From the NCBI GenBank assembly GCA_021399435.1, contig JAJTUP010000003.1:2728001-2792000 (forward strand): a DNA stretch of 64,000 nucleotides, read 5' to 3'. The position numbers and the translations under genes were made by a program. The stretch is from Diaporthe sp. PMI_573 (taxonomy: Eukaryota; Ascomycota; Sordariomycetes; Diaporthales; Diaporthaceae). Shown in pieces: positions 23,002 through 34,379 of this stretch (position 1 is the first letter of the stretch; every line of letters begins with the position of its first letter). The notes under the pieces are model-generated. The model worked only from the letters and a program-made list of their open reading frames with translations. It searched no databases and was not told the DNA's origin.

Positions 23002-25353
23002 CTAGCCGAGGTTGAACTGCGTGTCGTCTTCGAACGTAAAGTATTCGCTTAGACTATCGACGACAGGGCCGCTGTCAGTAGGTCCGGTCGGGATATATCC
23101 TGGCGCTCCAATATTGCCGTCGGAGCTGGGGCCCTGCTGGGTCGTGACAACACCGCCTTGGTTTGGCCGGTCCATGGCCGGGCTGCCCCAGTTGGCACCA
23201 GCTTGGGGAGCACCACCGTGATATGTGGCGGGTGACATGGTCGTAGACGCGCGGCCCGGCACGGCGAGAGGATCATTTGGGTTGAACCTGTAGTCGCCGT
23301 CCATGCCAATTGGCACCTGCTGCGTTTCGTGACTCTGATGATCCATGGCAGGACCGCCTTGATTGAGCTGGGGCACCGCCGGACCGGCTTGGTTGGCATT
23401 GCCCTGGACGACGGCACCCTGCTGGGAGGCAAGAGGTAATGTAGCGCCGGGGGGCCTCACCATGCCATTGCGGACGTGTTGATACTCGCTGGCTGGCACG
23501 TAGCCCTGGACGTCGGAGGGTTGAGTGCTAACTCGACCGAACATGTGGTCATTTTCCATGCTGTGATGTTGCTGCTGCATCAGCTTGTTGGCAGGACTCC
23601 AGAGATCTGATGGAAACCCTAGGCCCATCGAGTTGCTGTCGATACTGAAGCCGCCATTCTAAGACGCCTGCGGAGCATGACCGTAACCCTGAGCCATTGA
23701 GACCTGAGCAGGACCGCAACTCTCGGTGTAGTTGCTTCCCGGGGTGAGGTTGTTGCCCTGCGGGTGGTAGTTCATCTGAGGGTAGTTGTTAATCTCAGTT
23801 TGGTTGTTGGCCAAGCCTAAACGCTGCTGGTCCTGGCGGAGATCTTGGTCGGCAGCAGTCTGCGCATTCTGATTGCTGTGATTTGCCGGCATATGAAGCT
23901 GGTTGCTGTCCTCGCCCGCAGCCACTTGGTGGGAAGTCTTCTGACGCTTTGTGGGGACGCGCGAAGAAGTATTCGCGCTGGTAGAGTCCGATTCGTCTTT
24001 GGGAATTCTGCGCTTGGTCACCAGCTTTAACGTATTGTTCTTCTCATTATTGCCCTTAACGTTCCCCTTCTTCTTGTTATATTCTAGCTCTGGGGCTGCA
24101 GCAATACGCTCGACCTACTCGTCTAAATCAAATGTATTGCCGGTAAGGTGTATATTGGTCTAAGAAGAATTGTTTATATTAGCAGTACGTTTTTAATTAA
24201 AGTGGGTTAAGTGGAACTTATTACTTACCGAGAGTGTATGTTTGATGGCTTGGAATTGTGCTATAAACGTATTGTGACCTTTAATGGAGTACTTGTCGGA
24301 AAGCAGTAGCTTGCCATGCTGTATATCTCGAGCCGCCTTTTGGGGATTATTGTTAGCTAGTGTGAACTCTGAGTAGGATATAGGGCTTTAAGTAAAGTAC
24401 TAGGAGCTGCTATGCTGTTAGCTTGAGGATGAATTTCTTTTGGAGCCGAACTTTGTTGATTGCTTGATTTGTCTAGCCTGGAATGCCAAGTCTCTAAACC
24501 TTAAAGGCTCGGAATAGGCGTTGCGCCAACTTGTTCTGCTGAGTCTTGTTTGCGGGAAAATTACTTGCTAGATTGGGCGTTAAGTCTTGCCTGGTCTGTC
24601 TCTCGGCCTCTTTGTATCTGGTCACGTTTCGGAGGCCTTGGATGTAGTTTCTGTAGTCGTCTCCCTCTTCCTCTAACTATTCAAGGACTTGAGCGACGTC
24701 CTGATCCTCTGACGGCAATTGATTCGCAGGTTGAGCGGGTTGTGCAGCCTGTGTCATTGGTCGAGAGTTGGTCGAGAGTTGGTAGATAGCTGAACCTGAT
24801 CCGTGGCCTGGATGGAAGGCGCATTTGCCCAGATTTGGTGCTGAAGCCGTGTCATCGGAGCAGCGTTGTTATGAGCTCCCTCCTGGGGCTTTGGGGCAGT
24901 TGGCACCACAAACCCAAAGTTATAAGCGGTGCGAGGGTGCTGCATGTTTGGCTGATTCTGGGCCATGTGGCAGGTCTGAACCATAGGGTGGTCTTGGGCC
25001 AGTGATTGGTTTCCTGTCATGGCCTGGTTCTGAAGCGTGTGTTGATTTGGTGCCGTAGGGAGGTTCTGACCCATGGTTTGATGTTGTGCCAGCGGGTGGT
25101 TCGGGTCCATGAGATAGTTATGGACCACGGATACATTATATCCAGTAGTTTGTCCTACTGCCGGACCGTAGAGACTCGTAGGCGTCACGCTATCACCGCC
25201 AATTACTTGGGCGGAATACTGGAAATGATTGGTAGGGTATCCTCCTAAACTGGTCGGGGTAGTCAAGGCCTTGGAATCGCCATTCGAAGTGATTGGATCC
25301 GCATTGGGCAGGGCGTTGAGCGGAGTCTCCGCGTCATCGCGACCTGGATCCAT
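23002..25353 (-). pseudogene. Asn/Gln/Pro-rich nuclear-type protein gene, decayed
   Basis: The minus strand encodes a low-complexity protein in pieces that fit one ancestral gene. The start (ATG at 25353) gives 199 residues rich in N, Q, P and H with many NQ-M/L-x repeats. The frame is then lost at an 11-bp tandem duplication (24757-24767 and 24768-24778); counting only one copy continues it into MTQAAQPAQPANQLPSEDQD. Further on are in-frame TAG stops, a likely 69-bp GTAAGT...TTAG intron near 24155-24230, and a basic cluster TKRRIPKDESD and PTKRQK resembling a bipartite nuclear signal. The 23659 TAG is in frame with the last exon (MGLGFPSDLWSP...), which ends acidic at 23002. Function unknown; a transcription co-regulator is only a guess from composition. 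Confidence 0.65.
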
Positions 25354-26372
25354 TTGGACAAGGCTGCAGAGTCAGCGACAGTTTTCAAGTGGAGTCGTGG
25401 GTCAAAAAAGGGCTTGATCGATATGGGACGAGACGTTTGCTGGCGAGGGTTGCAGGAAATTCCAGAGAACGGGCGGCGAGGCTTATGGAAGCAAGATACA
25501 AGGCAGTGATATTTATCGGGCAGGAAGGTACAGCCGCAAACGACTTCAGATCGTTTGTAAACAGCTCAAGGCGTGTTTGGGTGTACTTGGACGATTGATC
25601 TTGGAGGGAAATGGACGAGAGGAAAGGGGATCAGGCGGTAGGTGTGGTGTGAACGATGAAGATACTTACTACCGTCGCTTGATTGAATTTAGTAATTGGA
25701 TGGAGGCTGTTGTCGTCGTCTCAAATGGATCTGAGGACCAGTTCCTTTCTGAGCGGGTTGTGGTTAGAAGAAAGGAAGAAAGGCAGAGGAATTTGAGAGA
25801 GGTCGAGGGTTTAAGTATTTGGCACTGTCTGCGCGACGCATTGTATTCAAGTCAGTGGAACAACTACTGCCCGGTGAAGGTCTGGTGGTGAAGGTATCAA
25901 GTGAATGGGTTGTGAGTCAAAGTATGAAGCTACCCCCTGGGGTACAGACCAGTAGACTGAGTGAATACGTCCGAGCCCGAGGAGTAGACCTACAGCCTCG
26001 CGGCGAGGGTATGGGAAATGAAGTCACTTGACTGCTCAATACATTTGCGGCTTATCAATCGATTCACTATCAGTGTCGAGTACACCACTAACTTGGTACG
26101 GCTTCGACTTTACGAGGGGAGCAGAGAGCCGCCCCGATAGATAAGATAGAGTGGGCATCGCAATCGCCGCGATGCTTCTTTCTCACAGTGACTTGAAATT
26201 GACGCAGTGAGGGTATGTGCGCTGTCAATTCATTATCTTAGTTGCAGACACGTAGTTTCTCTTTTTTTAGAGATGAACCTTTTATCCAATGAGATGCGTG
26301 CCAAGTCTAACTGATATATTGTGCCCACTGCCACACGCAATATCATGTATTCCCGATAGTCTCCGAGCTCGC
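25354..26372. other. intergenic between the N/Q-rich pseudogene and the ABC transporter
   Basis: This would be the former promoter side of the pseudogene and the 3' flank of the transporter. Several plus-strand frames (25389-26031) are open but lack domain, start context or splice structure. No RIP signature. Confidence 0.4.
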
Positions 26373-29300
26373 TCACCACGGCAACCAATTCCTAACAGAC
26401 TTGATGTAAACCCAGAGGTAGACCGAAACATAATTAGTCACAACAAAGAGGGCAAAGATCCCGAAGTAAGGCCAGGCTACGGAGCTGTTGAGTTCAAGGT
26501 TTGATAGATACTAGTAAGGTTAGTAAAGTGATGTTGCTCAAGGATTGCATTCCACTTACGTCTTCTCCCGAGGCGTACAGACAGTATCCACACTCAGATG
26601 TAGCACCCGGACTTTCCAGGTAACCGTTCGCTCCCTCCAACCATTCTTCAGCATAAGCGCCGCAGGTCGTGTTCGGGGGCGGGGTGAACCGAACCAACTC
26701 AGACTCAGCACACCGCACTGCCAGTTGCGGCAAGATCATCGTGATAATTCCTGAGATCCAGTATGTGAACGGTCCGAGGTAGTAAGTCGTGTATCTCCAA
26801 ACGGCCGGCATGAGCTCCCGAGGCTGCAGAACACCGTTGAAGAGCTCACAGACGATGACAAAGAAGGGCATGACACTTGCCGCCATTGAAGCATCGCTGC
26901 TGAAGGCAGCAATCCATTGGCCCCAACTCGTGATGAAGAGATGGAACATGACAATCATCATCAATGTGTATATTGCAGGAACGCCCAATGGCAAGCCGAC
27001 GGGGAAGTAGAAGAGCAAGTAAAAGATGACTGCTCCGATCAGTGCGTAAGGGATTTCGGCAAGTATGTTCGCTGTGGAGAAAGCAACCCAGCCGTAGATT
27101 CTGCTCGGATATTCGCGTCCAAGAAAGACGTTTCTGTTCTCGTCGAACATCAAGGCGCACGCGTTGATGAATTCGGGTACAAGCATCAGCACCAGGAAAC
27201 ACGAGAAAATGCGATATTGCATTCCCGCAACTGTGTTGTTGACTTGTAAGAAGATCAGGCCATTAAGAGCGGCATGGATGACGGAAGCGTAAAGTCGGGA
27301 GTAGATGTAATTTGGCGCGCGCCAGTATTGCTTGAAAGTTCTTGTGGTCAGCAGAGAAATCTGCTTCAAAGTTGGTGAGGCGTATTGTTCTTCGATGGAG
27401 GATTTGCCAGATGCCGCCTGACCACTTGAGGATTGAGGTTTCAGACTCATTATCTTCTCGACCTTCTCATTAACTCGAGAGGCCTCGGGTGAGTCAGCCC
27501 ATAAGCTTGACCAACTGGGAAGGGTCTCGGCCGATGATTTGCGTGCAGCAACCTCGATCAAAAGATCTGCCACGTTCTTCTCCGGTGGGACATCGACACC
27601 GTGCCTCGAGAAGTAAGGAATGACGTTTGCCACCGCACCGAAGTAGTACACGCTGCCTCCCTTCTCAAGAGCTAAGACTCGATCGAAGTTGTCGAATTGC
27701 TCTTGGTTCGCTTGATGGATGGTGCAAACAATGGCTTGACCAGCATTTGCGAGTCGCCTCAGAAGCCTGATAATATTCATGGCGCCTTGCGAATCAAGTC
27801 CCTGTGACCCGATTAGTATCTACCACGATTACGCTGGCCTGTCACACTTACGCTCGTTGGCTCGTCCAGGAACAATAGAAGGCTAGGCTTTGCACACAGT
27901 TCGACACCAATAGTCGTGCGTTTCTTCTGCTCCAGTGACAGCGAACGAATGACCACGTTTTGCAGCTCAGTCATACCGAGGATCTTGAGCACCTTGTCGA
28001 CGTACGCTAGCTTCTCCTCGTCGGATGTTGCCTGGCTTTGTCTTAGAAATGCCGAGAATTCGAAGGCCTCTCTAACGGTGCTCGTGTCGATATGAATGTC
28101 CATCTGCTGGCAATAACCTATTGTTCTTCCAAAGGCGGGCCCAACTGGTTGGCCATCCACAGTCATGTCACCAGAAAGCTTGCCCGGTCCTTGCTGGGTA
28201 AGCACAGTGAGCACTGCCAGGTTGTTAGTATGTCCATTTAACTGCATTCATATGCGACGACTCACATGTACTCTTGCCAGCACCAGAAGCCCCAACAAGT
28301 GCAGTCAAGTTGCCAGGCTCGCAGAATCCCGAAACATTTCGCAGCAGTTGCTTCTCCCCATGCTTGTGTGGGACGCTGTAGTTGAGGTTGTGCCAAGAAA
28401 AGGTAGCCCCAGAATGGTGGAGCTTTTCCGGAGCCTCCTCCTGAGACGATGGCTCTTCCTCGACGCGGAAATCTTCGGTGCTCTCCTCGTCGATTTTCTC
28501 CGTGATGTGCTGTCTTTTCTTAGAGGCGGCAAACTCGTGAAGTGCGCCTCCATTCTGAGCCCAGTCAAGGCTTTCCACCAACCACATATTGAAGAGTAAA
28601 AAACCAAGAGTGAAACCAATTAGAATACCAAAATTGCGTCCAAAGTTGTGGGCACCGAAACCGAATTGACCTTGGAGATAGTCGTCACCTTGCACACCGG
28701 TGCGAGAGGCTCCTGTAGAGGCACAGCTCTGAAATTCAGTATTGTCGTAGCTTGGCCCGTAGGGTACCAGTGAATTTGGATTACAAGGGAAGCTTCGTCC
28801 CTGGAACTCGGCAGACATAAGAATGTCAAACGTGTAAGGAACTGGTGTCAGGTACTGTGGCATTGATCAGATTCTGTTCAAGAATTGGCTCTCGAACTGA
28901 TACTTACCGCCAGCCAACCAACCCAAGGCACATCAGATATCAGACTATCAAGTGGCCTTAGATAGCCGCCACAGGCGATTCCAATCTGGAGGTAGACACC
29001 TGCGTATCTGAAAACAACCTCGAGACTCGGCGAAACAGCACTAAATACCCGGAATCCGGCGGTGAATGCATAGGCGCATAAAAATACCGCAGCCAAAAAG
29101 ATGAAGAATGCACCAGGCTGTCATTTGCGTCAGCAAGCTGGAGACTCGAGGGTCAGACAGTTTGTGCAACTCACCTCCATTCTCATACCGGCAATAAAGT
29201 AGGAAATGATCGAGTAGATAATGGAAAGGAACAGGAGCGATGGAATGTCCAACAAAGCCTTGCCGACAACCACCGCACTCGGTCGCACCATGGCGAACCT

Positions 29301-31030
29301 CTTATGGCGGCTGACGACGATTCTATCACGGAAGGATATCTCCATCTCGGACATTTGGAACCAAGCAATGACAGCAGCAGAATAGAAGGCAAATCCTCCT
29401 CGAGAGTATACACCTCCCGTGTCATTGGGCATGTCGTAGAACATAGAAGACAGGAGAAAGGCGCATACGATGACGCAAATCATCTTGAAGATGAAAGGGT
29501 TCAGGTGGCCTATGAGCTGCCAGTACTCGCGCTTGGAGCAGAGAATTACCTGGCGAAAGAGTGACGTATGGTAAGGAGATTCTGAGGAGACGAATCTGGA
29601 TTTGTTGTCCTTCGAGTGCTGATGGATGTTCTGCTTGGTGGGGACAGTAAGAGAAGTGCTATGCCCGGCTTGAGGCATGGCAGACTTCTCGGATGACTTC
29701 TGCAAGTCAAGTTCGTGTCGTTGGATTTCAGCCTCGACATCCTTGAAGGCCTGGCTCGATCGGAAGGCTTGCTCGAGGTTGATGGCACCGCGCGGCGAGC
29801 TGGCGTGGTTTTCGCGGATTACAGCAGGATCGCCGGTCGTTACACTGGTCAGAAAGTCGCTCATGGTCTGTCGTGGGAGGCGGACATAGCCCAGCTCGTT
29901 GAAGTATGCTTCTGCTTGCTGCGCTGGGCCGCTGTACAGCATCCTGCCCTGGTCAATGAGCACGACCTTGTCCATCAGCTTGTATATCGCGTCTGACGCT
30001 TGATAGAGAGATACGACTGTCGCCCTTTGGCAAGCGTCTGTCATGATTCTCAAGGACCTGATGAAGTCGAGGGCAGAGGAGGCGTCAAGGCCACGAGTCG
30101 ACCCGTCCCACGAGTTGACCGATGCATCCGATGCCAGTGATTCCAGGATTGAAACTCGCTTTCTTTCTCCGCCCGACACTCCCCGGATAAACTCATTGCC
30201 AACTAAAGTGTCCATGACGTGAGACATGCCAAATGCTTTGCCGAACTCCTGCACAAACTGGGCCGTTCGATGGGTCCACCGCTTCGGGGTCTTGTTCTGC
30301 AATGCAAACTCGAGGGTTTGACGGACGGTGAGTGTTGGGAGATGGATGTCGTCTTCCGGCACATACGTGACAAGTCCTCGGAAATGCTTGGAGATTTCTT
30401 GTGGGGATAGACCCGAGTAGCTTAATGACCCGCCCACTCCCAGGAACGATGAGTGATCGTTGCCTAAGGTGCGCAAGAATGTGCTGCATCCTGAGCCAGG
30501 GTTTCCGAGAACACTAACAAACATTAGCCGTGTGCTCGAGTATTGAACTTGTAATGTTTCACTCACAGCATCATTTCGCCATTTCTTACCACGCCAGAAA
30601 AATCCCTGATCAGGGCATGGCCGTCTTCTACTTTGGTGGGTGATATGTATCTCTTCAGGGTCCATTCATAGACATCCTGGAAGGTTAGTGTCCGCCAGAT
30701 GGCATGCTTGAGCGTTTTGACTGGCACCGAGCCTCCTGGGCGGCCATACGTTGAAAGGTTCTTGAAACAGACACTGAGAGGCAGTGGCCGCGTGGTGTTC
30801 TGCTGCTCCTTGCGCAAGTACTCTTCCAATTCCGTAGACGAAGAGTCTCCGTCACCCGTTGCCTCTGATTGTCTTGTGATAGACCTGTATATTCCAGAGA
30901 CAGCCTCTTCCGTTTGTGGCGTTATATGGACCTTGCAAGTTTCCTCTGAGTCTGCGTTGTCGTCAATGTTGACGCTACCCCCGACCGCCGGGTAGTGAAG
31001 TCCAGAGGATGATCGCGTAGGAAACGTCAT
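26373..31030 (-). CDS. PDR-type ABC transporter (ABCG full-size multidrug pump)
   Basis: Seven exons can be read precisely: 31030-30567, 30513-29175, 29117-28908, 28854-28266, 28213-27852, 27801-26560 and 26510-26373. The six GT-AG introns are 49-57 bp, all phases match, and the product is 1,447 residues, the usual size of PDR pumps. Order is NBD1-TMD1-NBD2-TMD2. NBD1 has the PDR-specific Walker A GNPGSGCST (~157-165), signature VSGGERKRV (~266-274) and Walker B with SWDGSTRGLD. NBD2 has Walker A GASGAGKST (~859-867), the degenerate signature LSLEQKKRTTIGVEL and LLLFLDEPTSGLDSQGA. The TMDs carry the expected helices and a Cys-containing extracellular loop before the last helix. PDR proteins use ATP to export hydrophobic drugs and toxins across the plasma membrane. 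The gene is divergent from a Zn2Cys6 regulator. It is intact. Confidence 0.95.
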
Positions 31031-31438
31031 CGTAGGAGTATGAATACACTCTTTGTCCTTACCATTCGGTAGTGAAGACTTGTTGCACGTAGGCTCTCTA
31101 GATGGAGGTAGAAAGTAGCGGGATCATGTTTTCACTTTATGTAGTAGAGCACTCGAGTCTTGAATTGCATCTTACTGCCTACATTCGGCAAGTGGGTAGC
31201 CGTGGGTCTGAGGTTGACTAATAGCGTGGCGGTCGAGCGCAGCATTACTCGATCAGGAAGCCAAGGCGCAATGACGCTAGCGTGAAGACTTGTGGGCATG
31301 TCGAGTTGCTGAGATCCACATCGTCGTTGTCAGATCGCCACGTCCCGAGAAACATCCCGAGAACCCCTTTGGACTGGCTGCTCCTGAATGTTCATGGCCT
31401 GCAGTTGCTGCTCGCGACCAGGAGACATCGCCAGAGCC
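31031..31438. promoter_or_regulatory. shared divergent promoter of the ABC pump and Zn2Cys6 gene
   Basis: About 400 bp separates the two start codons. It contains several CGG/CCG triplets typical of Zn2Cys6 targets, for example CATTCGGCAAG near 31183, but no clear paired operator is certain. The close divergent arrangement suggests co-regulation. Confidence 0.45.
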
Positions 31439-33239
31439 ATGGCCGCGGAACCTGCGAAGGTTGATATGAGGAAGAAGTGCTGGAACTGCCGGCGTCACCG
31501 ACTCAAGTGTGACGGCACCCTGCCGCACTGCCAAAAATGCGCCCAGAAGGGTGCAGAATGCCCCGGTTATGCATGCAAACCTCTAAGATGGGTGAGCGGC
31601 TTAGCAAGCAGGGGCCAAATGATGGGTCGGACCTACGAGAGCAAGCCCCCTCCCCCAGAAGCGAGTAACAAACGTCCGCGGTCCCAACTCGTGATCTCAC
31701 CCTACGAGCCCAAGAAAAAGAAAGCCAATCTCGGTCATTCGATATCACCGCCGACACCACCGCCAACTTCACCATCAACTTCACCATCGATACTACCGTC
31801 AACATCAAGTACAACGAGCTTTGTGGCACTCGCACCTTCAAAATGTCTTGTTGAGCCCATGCTGCAATCCTTACCTTATAATGACCGATACCTATTGGAC
31901 TATTGTAAGGACATGCTCTCAACGAACGTTGAACGAACAGGACATTGACAAAGTATACAGTTGTGCGCCAAGTCTCTCATCTCTTTACCTTTAGCGAGGA
32001 GTGCAATAATCCCTATCGAGACGTGTTACCAATGATTGGGTCGTGTCAAGCCACCACAAGTGCCATCATGGCAGTTGCTGCCTGTCACGCCGTCCACTAC
32101 ATGACAGGCACCACCGTGGCACAACTAAGTGGGCCCCTTGGACAGTCATCACGGTCGAACTGCATCAAAGAGCGCCACGTCTCGTTTTCCGACGACCACC
32201 GTTGTTCCAGATTGTTAGAAGAGTTCTGGAAGCACAAGCAGAAGGCGTTGAATCTATTCTCGCACGACATTACCAACCTGAACGGGTGTCCAGACGTACT
32301 CACTTTCGCAACTGCAGTTCTGCTTGCTCTCGTGGAAGTTTTCGAGAGCGGTAGTGGCTCGTGGATGGTGCACATCGAGGGAGCCAAGCAACTACTCAGT
32401 GCCAGTCTCCATGGAGACCTGTCCTATCTTCCGACCGTCTTAGAAGGCTTCATCCAAGAGGTTACCTTGTAGGTCCACTTCAATTCTTCTGGGGCGCACT
32501 AAAGTTGATGACTTGTAGGTTTGAGATCTTTGGCCAGACTCTTCCGCCAGCTGGCAGTGTCACGACATCCTTCAATATGCCAAAATCAGCAGAAGAATGG
32601 GCAGGGCCACAATTTCTAAGCAACCTGACATGTCCAACGGCTATTCTCCATTGCATTGAAGCTGTAGCCGTGCTTTTCCGAAACAGCCGTTCTTCGAGAC
32701 AAGACTTCCTGTCCGATGTGCCACCGAAGTCTACGACAGACGCGATCCGGTCACAGCTAGAAGCACTCCAACACTTTGACGCCGAAGTCTGGGCCATGCA
32801 AGCGAAAGCATTGGACTTCAGAGCTAGAACGTTGTCTCACGAAACGCTTGTAGGCCTCCATACGATATGGCAACAGTCGGCTGCCATCTACACATCGTGC
32901 GTATTATATACATTGGCCAAAGAAGAGATTGCCGTGCAAGTGATGGTTGACGACTTCATTTCGGCCCTGACTCATCTCTCTGACGCAACGCTCATGAGAT
33001 GTCTAAACTGGCCAACGTTTATCGCTGGCGCTGCGTGTCAAAAGAAAGGACAACGCGAGTGGGTGCTCGCCACACAACGGCATATTTGGAATGTAACACG
33101 TTGCGCGAACAGTTTTACTGCGACGTCTGTGCTTATTAAACTTTGGGACAGGCATGATTCGCTTGGGGTCGAGGAAGGGGAAATGTGGGACTGGATATCA
33201 GAGCTTTCGTCATTTGGCGAGCACTGGAACTTTTTCTGA
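31439..33239 (+). CDS. Zn2Cys6 transcription factor, fungal-specific
   Basis: Three exons, 31439-31904, 31961-32468 and 32519-33239, are separated by introns of 56 and 50 bp. Both introns restore the frame exactly (DYF-VRQVSHLF and TLF-EIFG junctions). The ATG at 31439 (GCCATGGCC) has a much better context than the in-frame ATG at 31388, which would add 17 residues. The N-terminus has a canonical binuclear zinc cluster C-x2-C-x6-C-x6-C-x2-C-x6-C (CWNCRRHRLKCDG onward). A Pro/Ser/Thr-rich linker with a basic KKKKA patch and a fungal_trans_2-like middle domain follow (PYNDRYLLDY, NNPYRDVLPMI, ending WDWISELSSFGEHW). It is a DNA-binding regulator, probably nuclear. Its divergent placement suggests control of the adjacent pump; this is inference. 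It is intact and un-RIPed. Confidence 0.9.
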
Positions 33240-33359
33240 GTGGGTGGCGTTGGGTCAGCTCATGTATGGTGCTACGAAGAGCATATCGGGAAGAATCAAA
33301 ATTCTTCCAGCTTTTCACGAAGTAACCTTAAGCTTAGAATCCGGTGAAAGATTACTGCC

Positions 33360-33870
33360 ACGTATGTAAAATGCCTGGATGTGAGAGACACCCAGTATCT
33401 TGGCAGAGGAGTTTGACTGTCCGGCTCGCAACACGGCCTCATTCTTCGAGACAGACTCTAGAGGCAGGTATCCCTTCCACTTGGGCGATGCCATCTCAGC
33501 ATACATAACAAGGGTCGGTATCAAGAAACAGCCCGTCTCCGACATTATTTTAGCCGTTGGCTTATCGACAAAGTTGCTATACTTAATGCCTTTAGCCCTA
33601 TTCTTAATACAGTACCGTATCGCCTAGGACATATAGGTATATCTAGTTATGTATGTTCCTATATTGGCAGTATATTTTATCATAGCCCTAATCTTGGATC
33701 TTATAAACTGGAGATAGTTAGTTTTGTCTGTCAGACTTAATACCCCGCCCAAGCCTATAATCTTAAAGTTTATATTGGTCCGGATCTTAACTGCACTTAG
33801 ATACTGTTGGTTAGGCTTTATTATATACAATAGAAAAGAAGTATTAGCAAAAAGATAGGAGAAGGCAGAC
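33360..33870 (-). pseudogene. amidohydrolase-like pseudogene, C-terminal part (split by Gypsy-1)
   Basis: One minus-strand frame joins 33624-33830 to 33315-33545 through a single TAG. It reads like the end of an imidazolonepropionase/prolidase-type metal-dependent amidohydrolase: LGGVLSLTDKTNYLQF, then GTYITRYTYMS at the metal-binding HAY position, NRAKGIKYSNFVDKPTAKIM and GCFLIPTLVMYAEMASPKW. Histidines of the metal site (usual HAY and EHGN) have become Tyr-like or Arg-containing codons, as RIP would do. The frame is interrupted at 33870 by the Gypsy insertion; upstream remnants continue at 40144. The enzyme's substrate is unknown. Confidence 0.7.
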
Positions 33871-34323
33871 TGTTAAAAACACCTAGATTAAGGGCAGAGG
33901 GCTAAGGGTAGAGGGACATAATAAGGCTGTAGTCAAGATATTCTTCAACACCTCACAGAGAACAAATTCAAGGAAGGAGGAGGCAAGCTAGGTGTAGGAG
34001 GGAAAAAGTTGATCTGACTGAAGAACTAACTATCTATCTAAGAGGAAAAGGCTAGGTATATATACATAGAAGGTTCGGACCTTCGGAGAGGTATATCCCT
34101 CCGACGGAGAGAATAATGACTCGAGAAAAACAGGGGCTAGAAAGAGAAATAGGAAAGGGCGGAAGGAATAACTCCGATAAGAAGATTCTGCCAAGCTAGG
34201 CTAGCTGGTTTCTCCACTTATATCTAGAGGCTTGCATAGATAGCCTATTCTTTCTAAAGGAGGCGGATAGGGGCTGAAGGAGGCTGAAGAGGTCTAGGGG
34301 TCTGAAGGAGGCTGTTTATAACA
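33871..34323 (-). repeat. 3' LTR of Gypsy-1
   Basis: The 453-bp repeat lies next to the purine tract GGAAAGGAGGG on the minus strand (about 34329-34339), which is the expected polypurine tract for plus-strand priming. Confidence 0.95.
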
Positions 34324-34379
34324 GTAGGCCCTCCTTTCCAAAGCGAGTTCCACGAGCTGATTTAAAACAAAAACAAGGA

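Noticed and set aside
23659..23661. Programmed stop readthrough or altered genetic code, because the phase continues after TAG
   Set aside because: Intact genes in the window use standard stops, and the same gene has further TAGs and a frameshift, so decay by C-to-T mutation is simpler.
25389..26031. Overlapping plus-strand ORFs between the N/Q-rich pseudogene and the ABC transporter
   Set aside because: No domain, splice signals or consistent phase.
31388..31438. Zn2Cys6 gene start at the ATG at 31388
   Set aside because: It is in frame and possible, but its context is poor compared with the ATG at 31439; kept only as an alternative.
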